Shown in pieces: positions 53,394-62,800 of a stretch of DNA of 64,000 nt. The translations under genes were made by a program, and so were the position numbers. The first letter of the stretch is position 1. Every line of letters begins with the position of its first letter. Where the stretch lies: contig NZ_JAFV01000001.1 of the NCBI RefSeq assembly GCF_000526315.1, positions 3,908,501-3,972,500 on the forward strand, given 5' to 3'. The notes beneath the pieces are model-generated. The model was given only the letters and a program-made list of their open reading frames with translations, was not told where the DNA came from and did no database searches. Origin of the DNA: Methylopila sp. 73B (GTDB taxonomy: Bacteria > Pseudomonadota > Alphaproteobacteria > Rhizobiales > Methylopilaceae).

Positions 53394-53405
53394 CCGGAGG
53401 GCTTC

Positions 53406-54650
53406 ATGTCCGTCTCCGACGCCGCGCTCACGGCGGAACCCCACGCCTACGCCGCCGAGCGCGCTCCAAGCGCGCCTTACGGCGCCCGTCTCGCCCTGAC
53501 GGCCCTGTCCGTCGGTGGTCTCGCGCTCGGGACCGGCGAATTCGCCGCCATGGGCGTGCTGCCGGACGTTGCGGCGGACGTCGAGGTCTCGATCCCCGCC
53601 GCCGGCCACATGATCAGCGCCTATGCGCTGGGCGTCGTGGTCGGCGCGCCGTTGCTCGCCGTGCTGTTCGCCAAGGCGCCGCGGCGCGCGCTGCTGGTCT
53701 GGCTGATGCTGTTCTTCGCGCTGGGCAATCTCGCGAGCGCGTTCGCCCCGGGCTATCTCTCGCTCACCGCCGGACGGTTCGTCGCCGGCCTGCCGCACGG
53801 CGCCTACTTCGGCGTCGCCGCGCTTGTGGCGGCGTCGCTCGTTGCGCCGAACAAGCGCGCGCAGGCGGTCAGCAACGTCATGCTCGGCCTGAGCGCAGCC
53901 AATGTTGTGGGCGTGCCGGCGGCCACCTGGCTCGGGCAGGCCTTCGGCTGGCGCGCGACCTTCATGGCCGTGGCGGCGCTCGGGCTGCTTACGGCGGTGA
54001 TGGTGCGCGCCTTCCTGCCTGCGATCGCCGCGGCGGAGGGCGCAAGCGCGCGCCGCGAGCTCGGCGCCTTCGCAAAGCCCCAGGTCTGGTTCACGCTCGG
54101 CGTGGCGGCGGTCGGCTTCGGCGGCATGTTCGCGGTCTACAGCTACATCTCGCCCACGCTGACGGAGGTGACGGGCCTCCCGGTCAACCTTGTGCCGGTG
54201 ATGCTCGCCGTCCTCGGCCTCGGCATGATCGCCGGCAACATCGTCGGCGGCATGCTCGCGGACCGCGCGCTCAAGGCCACGATCCTCGGGACGCTGGTCT
54301 GGAGCGCGGCGGTGATCGGAGCTTTCGTCTACGGCTCCGCCACGTTGTGGACCGCGACGGTCAACCTGTTCCTGATCGGCACCTGCATCGCGATCGGGCC
54401 GGCGCTCCAGACCCGGCTCATGGACGTGGCGGCGGATGCGCAGACCTTGGCCGCCGCGCTCAACCATTCGGCCTTCAACCTCGCCAACGCCATCGGCGCC
54501 TGGCTTGGGGGCGTCGCGATCGCGGCCGGCCTCGGCTGGACGGCCCCGGGCTGGGTCGGCGCGGTGCTCGCGCTCGGCGGGCTGGCGCTCGCCCTGACGT
54601 CGTTCTGGGTTGAGAAGCGCGACGCCCGTCAGGCCGCTTCCGCAAGATAG
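53406..54650 (+). CDS. MFS efflux transporter, DHA1/AraJ-like
   Basis: 414 residues from ATG 53406 (CCGGAGG nine bases upstream), with 12 predicted spans. GLALGTGEFAAMGVLPDVAADVEVS in span 1, AGHMISAYALGVVVGAPLLAVLFAKAPRRALL (motif A region) and AGRFVAGLPHGAYFGVAALVAASLV are typical of the arabinose-efflux/CmlA-like DHA1 group. Motif C is NVVGVPAATWLGQAFGWR. It exports small molecules or drugs using protons. The leader suggests induced expression. Its 3' end overlaps the converging UdgX gene by 22 bases. Confidence 0.88.
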   Translation: MSVSDAALTAEPHAYAAERAPSAPYGARLALTALSVGGLALGTGEFAAMGVLPDVAADVEVSIPAAGHMISAYALGVVVGAPLLAVLFAKAPRRALLVWLMLFFALGNLASAFAPGYLSLTAGRFVAGLPHGAYFGVAALVAASLVAPNKRAQAVSNVMLGLSAANVVGVPAATWLGQAFGWRATFMAVAALGLLTAVMVRAFLPAIAAAEGASARRELGAFAKPQVWFTLGVAAVGFGGMFAVYSYISPTLTEVTGLPVNLVPVMLAVLGLGMIAGNIVGGMLADRALKATILGTLVWSAAVIGAFVYGSATLWTATVNLFLIGTCIAIGPALQTRLMDVAADAQTLAAALNHSAFNLANAIGAWLGGVAIAAGLGWTAPGWVGAVLALGGLALALTSFWVEKRDARQAASAR

Positions 54651-56071
54651 CTCGCCGCGAGAGCGAGGTCGTCGACGAAGCGTCGGTACTCCTCCTCCCG
54701 GCGCGCCTCGTCCGGCAGGCGCAGCAGATAGGACGGATGCACCGTGACCAGCACGTCCGGCGCGCCGTCGCGGCGGGCGATGCGCCCGCGGTGCTCGCCC
54801 ACCTTCACCGGCTTCCCGAAGGCCGCCCGCGCGGCGGTGGCGCCCATCGCCACCACGAGCCGAGGCTTCAGGAGCGCAAGTTCGCGCTCGAGCCAGGGGC
54901 GACAGGCGTTGATCTCGGTCGGACCGGGCGTCTTGTGCAGCCGGAATTTGCCGCGCGGCTCGAACTTGAAGTGCTTCACCGCATTGGTGACGTAGACCTT
55001 GCCGCGTTCGAGGCCGGCCTCCGTCGCCGCCTTGTCGAACAGCGCGCCGGCGGGGCCGACGAACGGCCGGCCGGCGATGTCCTCCTTGTCGCCGGGCTGC
55101 TCGCCCACGACGACGATCGTCGCGGAGGGCGGCCCTTCGCCGAACACCGCCTGGGTCGCGGGCTCCCACAGCGGGCAGGCGCGGCAGGCGTCGACCTCCT
55201 CATGCAGCGCTTCGAGCGACGTTGGTTCGCCGCGGTCCGGGGAGGCTTCGATCGGCGTCATGCGCTGGCCTTTCTTCGGCGCCGGCGCGGGGGCGGCGAC
55301 CATGTCGGCCGTCGCCTTCGCCGCCGAAGCGATCAGGGGACGAATGAGCGAAGCCTCCGGAAGGTTGCGCCAGTACTTCCGCGGCATCTCCGCCCGCATG
55401 GCGTGGACCTTCAGCCGGGCGGGATTGAAGATGCTGGCGTAGTAGGTCCGCCAAGCGTCCTCCAGAACGTCGCTGTCCGGCGCGTCGGCGCGGCGGCCGC
55501 CTTCGCCGAACGCGAGCGTGGAGCCGTCCCAATGGGCGGAGCGCTCCGGCGTCAAGATCGACCAGCGCATGGCCGCGAACCGGCGCATGAAGAACGGCGC
55601 GGTCGCCTCGACGATGTGATGCTCCGGCTCGAACCAGGCGACGAACCACGCGCCGTCCTCGCGCGCGACCTCCCGGAAGCGGACGAAGGCGGTCATCTTG
55701 TGCCTGTCGCGCCGCACCGCCTTGGCGAGACCGAGCGCGCGCACGACGTCGGGATCGGCGGCGTCCCCCAGGAGGGTTCGGTCGGCGGCGAGCCGCAGCA
55801 GCAGCCGGTAGCAGAGGTCAAAGCGGCCGGGGTCGCTGTGCAGCAGCGCGACCTCGGCGAGATCGAGAAAGGCGCGCGGCACGGAGAGCGCGGAGGGGGC
55901 GGGCGGCGGCGCCTCCGGCGCGACAGGCGCCGCGAACAGGTCGCGATCCTCGTCGCCTGTGGTCCAGACCACGTCGTGCGGAAGCACGCCTTCGGAGGCC
56001 AGCGCGCGTGCGGCCGCGCGCCAGCCGGCGACGTCTGAGGGCCCCGCAAGCGCGATCCGCCGCGGACTCAC
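54629..56071 (-). CDS. udgX: UdgX-family uracil-DNA-binding protein fused to an N-terminal DUF4130 domain
   Basis: 480 residues. Residues 1-260 are the DUF4130-type domain that usually accompanies the radical SAM partner. From about 290 comes a family 4-like uracil-DNA glycosylase fold: ACRACPLWEPATQAVFGEGP, VVVGEQPGDKEDIAGRPFVGPAG, VKHFKFEPRGKFRLHKTP and VTVHPSYLLRLPD. The insertion ending in RLH supplies the His with which UdgX attaches covalently to the abasic site after uracil removal. Its ATG overlaps the stop of the radical SAM gene, so the two are coupled. Confidence 0.9.
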   Translation of the reverse strand: MSPRRIALAGPSDVAGWRAAARALASEGVLPHDVVWTTGDEDRDLFAAPVAPEAPPPAPSALSVPRAFLDLAEVALLHSDPGRFDLCYRLLLRLAADRTLLGDAADPDVVRALGLAKAVRRDRHKMTAFVRFREVAREDGAWFVAWFEPEHHIVEATAPFFMRRFAAMRWSILTPERSAHWDGSTLAFGEGGRRADAPDSDVLEDAWRTYYASIFNPARLKVHAMRAEMPRKYWRNLPEASLIRPLIASAAKATADMVAAPAPAPKKGQRMTPIEASPDRGEPTSLEALHEEVDACRACPLWEPATQAVFGEGPPSATIVVVGEQPGDKEDIAGRPFVGPAGALFDKAATEAGLERGKVYVTNAVKHFKFEPRGKFRLHKTPGPTEINACRPWLERELALLKPRLVVAMGATAARAAFGKPVKVGEHRGRIARRDGAPDVLVTVHPSYLLRLPDEARREEEYRRFVDDLALAASYLAEAA

Positions 56072-57333
56072 AGCGCGAGCGCCATCTGCCGCGGCTGGGG
56101 AACGAAGCGTTCGATCAGCCGCTCGCTTTCGAGCGTCGCGATCGACGGCGTGTGGTCCGCCAGCTTGAGGAAAGGCAGGGCCTTGGCGAGCGGCGCGCGC
56201 ATGCGGCGCAGATCCTCGACCCTCAGCATGCGGAACCGGCGGGCGGACAGGATGCGGTCCACCACCGTCTTGCCGAGGCCGGGCGTGCGCAGCAGCTGAT
56301 CGCGGGAGGCGCGGGCGACGTCGAGCGGGAACTGCTCGCGGTGACGCAGGGCCCAGGCGAGCTTCGGATCGATCGCGAGGTCCAGCATGCCGCCGCCTTC
56401 GGTGATCTCGGCCACGTTGAAACCGTAGAACCGCATCAGCCAGTCGGCCTGATAGAGCCGGTGCTCGCGCACCAGCGGCGGCGCGGCCAGCGGCAGGGCG
56501 GCGCTCGCGTCCGGGATCGGGCTGAAGGCGGAGAAATAGACCCGCTTCAGCCGGTAGGAGCCGTAGAGGTTCGCGGAGGTCGTCAGGATGGCGCGGTCGT
56601 CGGAGGCGTCGGCGCCCACGATCATCTGGGTGCTCTGGCCGGCGGGCGCGAAGCGCGGCGGGCGGGCGCGGCCGACGGCGGTCGGCTCCTTCGCCTCGTC
56701 GATCCGCCCGCGCAGATCCGCCATGGTGCGGCGGACGGCGCGCAAATCCTTCTCCGGCGCGAGGCGCTTCAGGCTGGTCTCATCAGGCAGTTCGACGTTG
56801 ATCGACAGCCGGTCGGCGTAGAGGCCGGCTTCCGCGATCAGCTCGGGCGCGGCGTCCGGAATGGTCTTGAGGTGGATGTAGCCCTTGAAGCCGTGGTCGA
56901 GGCGAAGGCTCTTCGCCACCCGCATCACCTGCTCCATCGTGTAGTCCGCGTTGCGGATGACGCCGGACGAGAGGAACAGCCCCTCGATGTAATTGCGCCG
57001 GTAGAAGTCGAGCGTGAGCGTCACCGCCTCCTCGACTGTGAACCGCGCGCGCGGCGTGTTGCTGGTGGCGCGATTGACGCAATAGAGGCAATCGAACGCG
57101 CAGGCGTTGGTCAGCAGGATCTTAAGAAGCGAGATGCAGCGGCCGTCGGGCGCGTAGGAGTGGCAGATGCCGGCCCCCTCGGTGGAGCCGAGCCCACGCG
57201 CCGGCCCGCCCTTCGACCCCGCCGAGTTGCGTTTGTCCGTGCCGCTCGAGGCGCAGGACGCATCGTACTTCGCGGCGTCGGCGAGGATGGCGAGCTTGGC
57301 GGTGATGTCCACGGAGTTCTTTCTCTGTTCCAT
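56068..57333 (-). CDS. Putative DNA modification/repair radical SAM protein (UdgX partner)
   Basis: 421 residues from ATG 57333; a TTG at 57372 with GGAG before it is the alternative. ITAKLAILADAAKYDASCASSG is the characteristic start. The radical SAM cluster is in LLTNACAFDCLYCVNRATS (CxxxCxxC). Downstream are FLSSGVIRNADYTMEQVMRV and a C-terminal helix-hairpin-helix-like LLRTPGLGKTVVDRILSARR. It is always found next to UdgX-type genes; the chemistry is unknown. Two GAAC-N7-GAAC sites lie at its start, so SOS induction is likely. Confidence 0.88.
   Translation of the reverse strand: MEQRKNSVDITAKLAILADAAKYDASCASSGTDKRNSAGSKGGPARGLGSTEGAGICHSYAPDGRCISLLKILLTNACAFDCLYCVNRATSNTPRARFTVEEAVTLTLDFYRRNYIEGLFLSSGVIRNADYTMEQVMRVAKSLRLDHGFKGYIHLKTIPDAAPELIAEAGLYADRLSINVELPDETSLKRLAPEKDLRAVRRTMADLRGRIDEAKEPTAVGRARPPRFAPAGQSTQMIVGADASDDRAILTTSANLYGSYRLKRVYFSAFSPIPDASAALPLAAPPLVREHRLYQADWLMRFYGFNVAEITEGGGMLDLAIDPKLAWALRHREQFPLDVARASRDQLLRTPGLGKTVVDRILSARRFRMLRVEDLRRMRAPLAKALPFLKLADHTPSIATLESERLIERFVPQPRQMALAL
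57316..57330 (-). promoter_or_regulatory. LexA (SOS) box 1
   Basis: On the plus strand GTTC-TTTCTCT-GTTC, i.e. GAAC-N7-GAAC in the sense of the radical SAM gene, directly after its ATG. It matches the alphaproteobacterial direct-repeat LexA site exactly. Confidence 0.65.
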
Positions 57334-57350
57334 CTGGCTTTCGACAATAT

Positions 57351-57365
57351 GTTCGATATTTGTTC
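57351..57365 (-). promoter_or_regulatory. LexA (SOS) box 2
   Basis: GTTC-GATATTT-GTTC on the plus strand, 18 bases upstream of the radical SAM gene's ATG. Exact GAAC-N7-GAAC on the minus strand. Confidence 0.75.
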
Positions 57366-57467
57366 CGATCAAGGGGTGCTCCAGTGAGTCTTTCGCAATT
57401 AGGCCGCAGGAGACCCACGCAGTCGGCTGCGGCGTCTTGACTCAGTTTTGATGCGCTCCCTATAAGA

Positions 57468-57482
57468 GAACAGAACAAGAAC
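57468..57482 (+). promoter_or_regulatory. LexA (SOS) box 3, upstream of imuA
   Basis: GAAC-AGAACAA-GAAC, ending 18 bases before the imuA ATG and just after a TATAAG -10-like sequence at 57461. Confidence 0.85.
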
Positions 57483-57500
57483 TTTTGCGGATTTCCAACG

Positions 57501-58352
57501 ATGACGACGCGCGCTGCGGCGGAGACGCTGGACGCGCTCAGGACGGTTGTGGCCCGCATCGAGGCCGACGCGTCGGGCGCTCTCGGCGCGGAGGAGCGGA
57601 TCGTCCTCGGCGTGCCCGAGATGGACGCGGCGCTCGGCGGCGGGCTTCGGCGCGGAGCCCTGCATGCGGTGTCGGGCGCGTCCGCGGCGGGCGCCGTCGC
57701 GGCCACGGGTTTTGCGGTCGCGCTCGCCGTCAAGGCGGGGCGGCGGGGGAGGACGGCGGTATGGATCCGACAGGACATGTCCGGGCGCGAGACCGGGGAG
57801 CCTTGGCCGATGGGGCTGGCGGAGCTCGGCTTCGATCCCGACCGGCTGGTGGTGGTGCGCGCGCCGGACGAGGCGGCGACGCTGCGCGCGGCGGAAGCCG
57901 CGCTCGCCTGTCCGGCTCTCGCGGTCACGCTGATCGAGCCCTTCGGTCGCCTGGCGGCGTTCGACCGCGTGGCGGTGCGGCGGCTGGCGCTCGCCGCCGG
58001 CCGCTCCGGCGTGCCGGCGATCGTGGTGCGGGCGGGGGCGCCCTCGCTCGCCGCGCCCGTGGGGTTCTCGGCGGCGGAGACGCGCTGGCGGGTCGCTCCC
58101 GCCGCGTCGCCCCCCGGAGAGGAGGACTGGGGACGGCCGCGCTTTCACGTCGAGCTGGTGCGCAACCGGCGCGGCGGCCTCGGGCGGTGGACGCTCGGAT
58201 GGGACGGCCATGAGCGCAGCTTCGCCGTGGCCGCAGGGAACGCCGGAAGCTTCGGCGCCGGCGCGCAGGATCATGGCGGTCGCCTTGCCGAACCTCCCCG
58301 TCGAGCGGGTGCGGCGGCGGGAGCGGGCGGTGGGCTCCGACGCGCCGGATGA
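57501..58352 (+). CDS. imuA: ImuA, mutasome accessory protein (RecA/SulA-like)
   Basis: 283 residues. RIVLGVPEMDAALGGGLRRGALHAVSGASAAGAVAATGFAVAL is the RecA-like strand-loop region with a degenerate P-loop. Then come VWIRQDMSGRETGEPWPMGLAELGFDPDRLVVVRAPDEAATLRAAE and FHVELVRNRRGGLGRWTLGWD. It works with ImuB and DnaE2 in SOS mutagenesis. An upstream LexA box sets induction. Its last 143 bases overlap the imuB frame, with a low-complexity Gly/Ala tail that may be an extension beyond the conserved end. Confidence 0.88.
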   Translation: MTTRAAAETLDALRTVVARIEADASGALGAEERIVLGVPEMDAALGGGLRRGALHAVSGASAAGAVAATGFAVALAVKAGRRGRTAVWIRQDMSGRETGEPWPMGLAELGFDPDRLVVVRAPDEAATLRAAEAALACPALAVTLIEPFGRLAAFDRVAVRRLALAAGRSGVPAIVVRAGAPSLAAPVGFSAAETRWRVAPAASPPGEEDWGRPRFHVELVRNRRGGLGRWTLGWDGHERSFAVAAGNAGSFGAGAQDHGGRLAEPPRRAGAAAGAGGGLRRAG

Positions 58353-59826
58353 CCGCCCGCTCGTTATCGTCGAACGCCAGGGCGCGGCGCTCCGCATCGT
58401 GGCGCTCGACGCCGCGGCGGAAGCGGCGGGCGCGAGGCCCGGGCTGCCGCTGACGGAGGCGCGCGCCATCCGTCCGGACCTGCGCGTGGTCTCGGCCGAC
58501 GCCGCGGCCGATCGCGCCCTGCTCACGGCGGTGGCCGACTGGTGCGACCGCTACACCCCGCTCGTCGCGCTCGATCCGCCCCACGGCCTGCTGCTCGACG
58601 TCGCGGGCTGCGCGCATTTCTTCGGCGGCGAGGCGGCGATGGCGCAGGATGTGACGGAGGCGCTCGCGCGCCAAGGCCTCACGGCCCGCGTCACGGTCGC
58701 GGGCGGAGCCGGCGTCGCCCGGGCGCTGGCGTGGTTCACGGCCGGCGGCGTGCCGACGCCGGAAGAGGAACGCGCGCGCCTTGCCGCGCTTCCGGTCGCG
58801 GCGCTGGGTCCCGCGGAGGCGGTCCGTACCGGCCTCGCTCGCGCCGGCCTGACGACGCTCGGCCAGCTCGCGGCCCGCGGCCGGGGCGAGCTCGTCGCGC
58901 GGTTCGGCTCCGGTCTCGTGGCGGCCCTCGACCAGGCGCTTGGCCGGGTCGATCCGCCGATTTCGCCGCGGCGCCCGGCGCCCGTACGGATGATCGAGCG
59001 CCGGTTTCCCGAACCCGTCCTCACCCAGGATGCGGTCGTCGCTGCCTGCCGGGCTCTCGCGGGCGCGCTCGCCGGCAGGCTCGAGGCCGCGGGCGAGGGC
59101 GTGACCCGCGTCGAGGCCGCCTTCTTCCGCGCCGACGGCAAGGTCTCGCGGATCTCGGTCGCGACCGGCCGGCCGACGCGGAATCCGGAGATGCTGCTGC
59201 GGCTCCTCAGGGAGCGGCTCGACGCGCTGGCGGATCCGATCGATCCTGGCTTCGGCTTCGATCTCGTCCGGCTGTCGGCGCTCGCGGTCGAGCCGCTCGC
59301 CCCCGAGGCGGTCAGCCTCGATCCGGGCGCGGCGGAGGAAGGCGCGGTCGCGGAGCTGGTCGATCGGCTCGCCGCCCGCCATGGCCGCCGCCGCGTGCTG
59401 CGCTTTCTGGCCGGCGACGTCCATCGTCCGGAGGGCGAGGCGCGGGCGCGCCCCGCCCAGGCGATGTCGGCCGGGGGCGGGCGATCGGCTGCGCGTGCGG
59501 CGAGCTGGCCCGCGCCGTCCCTCGCGGAGCCGCCGCGCCGGCCCTTGCGGCTGTTCGCCGATCCGGAGCCGATCGAGGTTCTGGCCGAGGTGCCGGACGG
59601 ACCGCCGATCCGCTTCCTGTGGCGGCGGGTGGCGCATGCGGTCGCCCGCGCGGAGGGGCCGGAGCGGATCGCGCTCGAATGGTGGCGGCGCGACCCGGGC
59701 GCGCTGACCCGCGACTACTTTCGGGTGGAGGACGCGGAAGGCGCCCGGTTCTGGCTCTACCGCGACGGGCTTTACGTCCGGGAGGCGGAGCATCCGCGCT
59801 GGTTCCTGCATGGACTGTTCGGATGA
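58210..59826 (+). CDS. imuB: ImuB, Y-family polymerase-like protein
   Basis: 538 residues from ATG 58210; ATG 58273 (MAVALPNLPVERV) is also possible. The palm start reads ALPNLPVERVRR instead of the acidic DMDAFF motif of active Y-family polymerases, so it is non-catalytic, as known for ImuB. LALDPPHGLLLDVAGCAHFFGGE and TTLGQLAARGRGELVARFG (helix-hairpin-helix) follow. The C-terminal half should hold the beta-clamp binding site. It tethers DnaE2 at lesions. Its stop overlaps dnaE2 (ATGA). Confidence 0.9.
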   Translation: MSAASPWPQGTPEASAPARRIMAVALPNLPVERVRRRERAVGSDAPDDRPLVIVERQGAALRIVALDAAAEAAGARPGLPLTEARAIRPDLRVVSADAAADRALLTAVADWCDRYTPLVALDPPHGLLLDVAGCAHFFGGEAAMAQDVTEALARQGLTARVTVAGGAGVARALAWFTAGGVPTPEEERARLAALPVAALGPAEAVRTGLARAGLTTLGQLAARGRGELVARFGSGLVAALDQALGRVDPPISPRRPAPVRMIERRFPEPVLTQDAVVAACRALAGALAGRLEAAGEGVTRVEAAFFRADGKVSRISVATGRPTRNPEMLLRLLRERLDALADPIDPGFGFDLVRLSALAVEPLAPEAVSLDPGAAEEGAVAELVDRLAARHGRRRVLRFLAGDVHRPEGEARARPAQAMSAGGGRSAARAASWPAPSLAEPPRRPLRLFADPEPIEVLAEVPDGPPIRFLWRRVAHAVARAEGPERIALEWWRRDPGALTRDYFRVEDAEGARFWLYRDGLYVREAEHPRWFLHGLFG

Positions 59827-62800
59827 CCGCCTTCGCCGAACTCGCCGCCATGACGGCCTTTTCCTTCCTCCGCGCCGGCTCGCGGCCGGAGGAATACGTC
59901 GCGGCCGCGGCCTTCTATGGGCTCGAGGCCATCGGGATCGCCGACGTGAACTCCGTCGCGGGCGTCGTCCGCGCCTATGCGACGCTCGGCAACAAGGACC
60001 TGCCGCAACCGACGCCGAAGCTGGTGGTGGGCGCGCGTCTGGTGTTCGAGGACGATGCGCCCGACGTCGTCGTGCATCCCCGCGACCGCGCCGCCTGGGG
60101 GCGGCTCTGCCGGCTGCTCAGCCTCGGCAAGGAGCGCGCGGCGAAGGGCGAGTGCCGCCTGTTCTTCGAGGATCTGCTGGCGTGGCGCGAGGGGCTGCTC
60201 GCCATCGTCATGCCGTCGCGGGCGCCCGGTCGCGAGACGGAGCGCGCGCTCGCGGCGCTGAAGGAGACGGGACGCGACGCGACGTGGCTCGGCGCGACCA
60301 TGCCGCGGCGCGGCGACGACGCCCGCAGGCTTGCGCGGCTGAAGCGCCTGGCGTCCCGCGTCGGCGTCCCGCTTCTCGCCACCAACGAGCCGCTCTGCCA
60401 CACGCCCGACCGACGGCCGCTGCTCGACGTCGTCACCTGCATCCGCGAGGGCGTGACCCTCGACGGCGCGGGCCGCAGGCTGGAGGCGAACGCCGAGCGG
60501 CACCTGAAGCCGGGGGCCGAAATGGCCCGGCTGTTCCGGGACGCGCCGGAGGCGGTGACGGAGACGCTGAGGTTCAAGGAGCAGGTCGTCTTCAGTCTCA
60601 AGGATTTAGAGTACAATTACCCGCATGAGCCGGTGCCCGCGGGCAAGACGCCGCACGGCCATTTGCGCGATCTCGTGCGCGAAGGTCTCGAGCGATCCTA
60701 TCCCGGGGGAACGCCTCCGGAGGTGGCGAAGCTGGTCGCCAAAGAGCTGGCGTTCATCAAGCGCGAGAACTACGCGCATTACTTCCTGACCGTGCATGAC
60801 GTCGTGGCCTATGCGCGGTCGCAGGGCATTCTCTGCCAGGGGCGCGGCTCGGCGGCGAACTCCGCCGTCTGCTACGTGCTCGGGATCACGGCGGTCGATC
60901 CGGCCGAGTCCAACGTTCTGTTCGAGCGGTTTTTGTCCAAGGAGCGCTCCGAGCCGCCGGACATCGACGTCGACTTCGAGCACGAGCGGCGCGAGGAGGT
61001 GATCCAGCACATCTACGCGCGCTATGGCCGGGAGCGCGCGTCGCTCGTCGCCACCGTGATCCACTACAAGCCCCGCAGCGCCGTGCGCGAGGTCGGCAAG
61101 GTCTTCGGCATGGGCGAAGACCTGACGGCCGCGCTCGCCAACACGGTCTGGGGGAGCTGGGGCGACGGGCTGACGGAGGCGCAGGTGCGCCAGGCGGGGC
61201 TCGACCCGTCGAACCCCTATCTTTTGCCGGCGCTGAAGCTCGCGAGCGAGCTCGTCGGGTTTCCGCGCCACCTGTCTCAGCACGTGGGCGGTTTCGTGCT
61301 GACCGACGACCGGCTCGACGAAAGCGTGCCGGTGGGCCCCGCCGCCATGCCGGACCGCAGCTTCATCGAATGGGACAAGGACGACATCGACGCTGTCCGG
61401 ATGATGAAGGTCGACGTGCTCGCGCTCGGGATGCTCACCTGCATCCGCAAGGCCTTCGACCTCATCCGCGTCCACGAACGCCAGGCGCTAGAGCTCGCGA
61501 CCATCGAGCCGGGCCGGGAGGACGTCTACGCCATGCTGTCGCGCGGGGACTCGCTCGGCGTGTTCCAAGTCGAGAGCCGCGCGCAGATGAACATGCTGCC
61601 GCGGCTGAAGCCGAAGGAGTTCTATGACCTTGTGATCCAGGTCGCGATCGTGCGGCCGGGCCCGATCCAGGGCGACATGGTCCATCCCTATCTCAAGCGC
61701 CGCCGGAATCCGGAGCTGGTCGAGTACCCTAAGCCCGGGCCGTCGCATGACCCGGACGAACTGAGGAACGTGCTGGAGAAGACGCTCGGCGTCCCGCTGT
61801 TCCAGGAGCAGGCCATGCGCATCGCCATGGTGGCGGCCAGGTTTTCCGGCGAGGAGGCCAACGGCCTGCGCCGGGCCATGGCGACCTTCCGCAACCTCGG
61901 CGATATCGGCGTGTTCCGGGACAGGATGGTCGGGAACATGATCGCGCGCGGCTACGATCCGGAGTTCGCGGCGAACTGCTTCAAGCAGATCGAGGGCTTC
62001 GGCTCCTACGGCTTTCCCGAGAGCCACGCCGCGAGCTTCGCCAAGCTGGTCTACATCTCCTCCTATCTGAAACGCCGGCATCCCGCGGCTTTCGCCTGCG
62101 CGCTGCTCAACTCCCAGCCCATGGGGTTCTATGCCCCAGCCGAGATCGTGCGGGACGCCCGCGAGCACGGCGTCGAGACCCGCGGCGCGGACGTCGCGGT
62201 CAGCCAATGGGACAACACGCTGGAGAAGCGGCCGGACGACGCGCTGCGCCTGCGCATCGGCTTTCGGCAGATCGACGGGTTTCGGCAGGACTGGGCGGAG
62301 GCGCTGGTCGCGGCGCGCGGGAGCGGCTTCGCCTCGATCGACGACCTGAAGCGGCGGGCGCGGTTGCCGAAGGCCGCTTTGGTCAAGCTCGCCGACGCCG
62401 ACGCGTTTCGCTCGATGAGGCTCGACCGGCGCGCGGCCCTCTGGGAGGTGCGGCGACTGCCGGACGACGTCGCGCTGCCCCTGTTCGAGGCGGCTGACGC
62501 GGCGGACCTCGGCGCCGAGGAAGGGAACGACGCGCTGCCCGAAATGGCGCTGTCGGAGCACGTGGTCGCGGACTACCAGACGACCCGGCTCTCGCTCAAA
62601 GGCCACCCCATGCAGTTTCTGCGCGTCCTGTTCGCGCGGGAGGGGACGGTCTCCTGCGCCGACGTCAAGAACGCTCGGGACGGGCGGCGGCTGACGACGG
62701 CCGGCGTGGTGCTCGTTCGGCAGAAGCCGGGCAGCGCCAAGGGCGTCGTGTTCATGACCATCGCCGACGAGACGGGGGTCGCGAACGCCGTGGTCTGGCC

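Larger units (their letters stand above)
53213..53405 (+). promoter_or_regulatory. Leader of the MFS exporter gene with promoter -35, leader ORF and terminator
   Basis: TTGACA at 53213-53218 is a good -35 box with only a weak -10 partner. A 27-codon ORF follows (53254-53337). Then comes a strong intrinsic terminator (53367-53393) whose T-run runs directly into the CCGGAGG ribosome site of the exporter. The arrangement resembles an attenuator. Confidence 0.45.
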
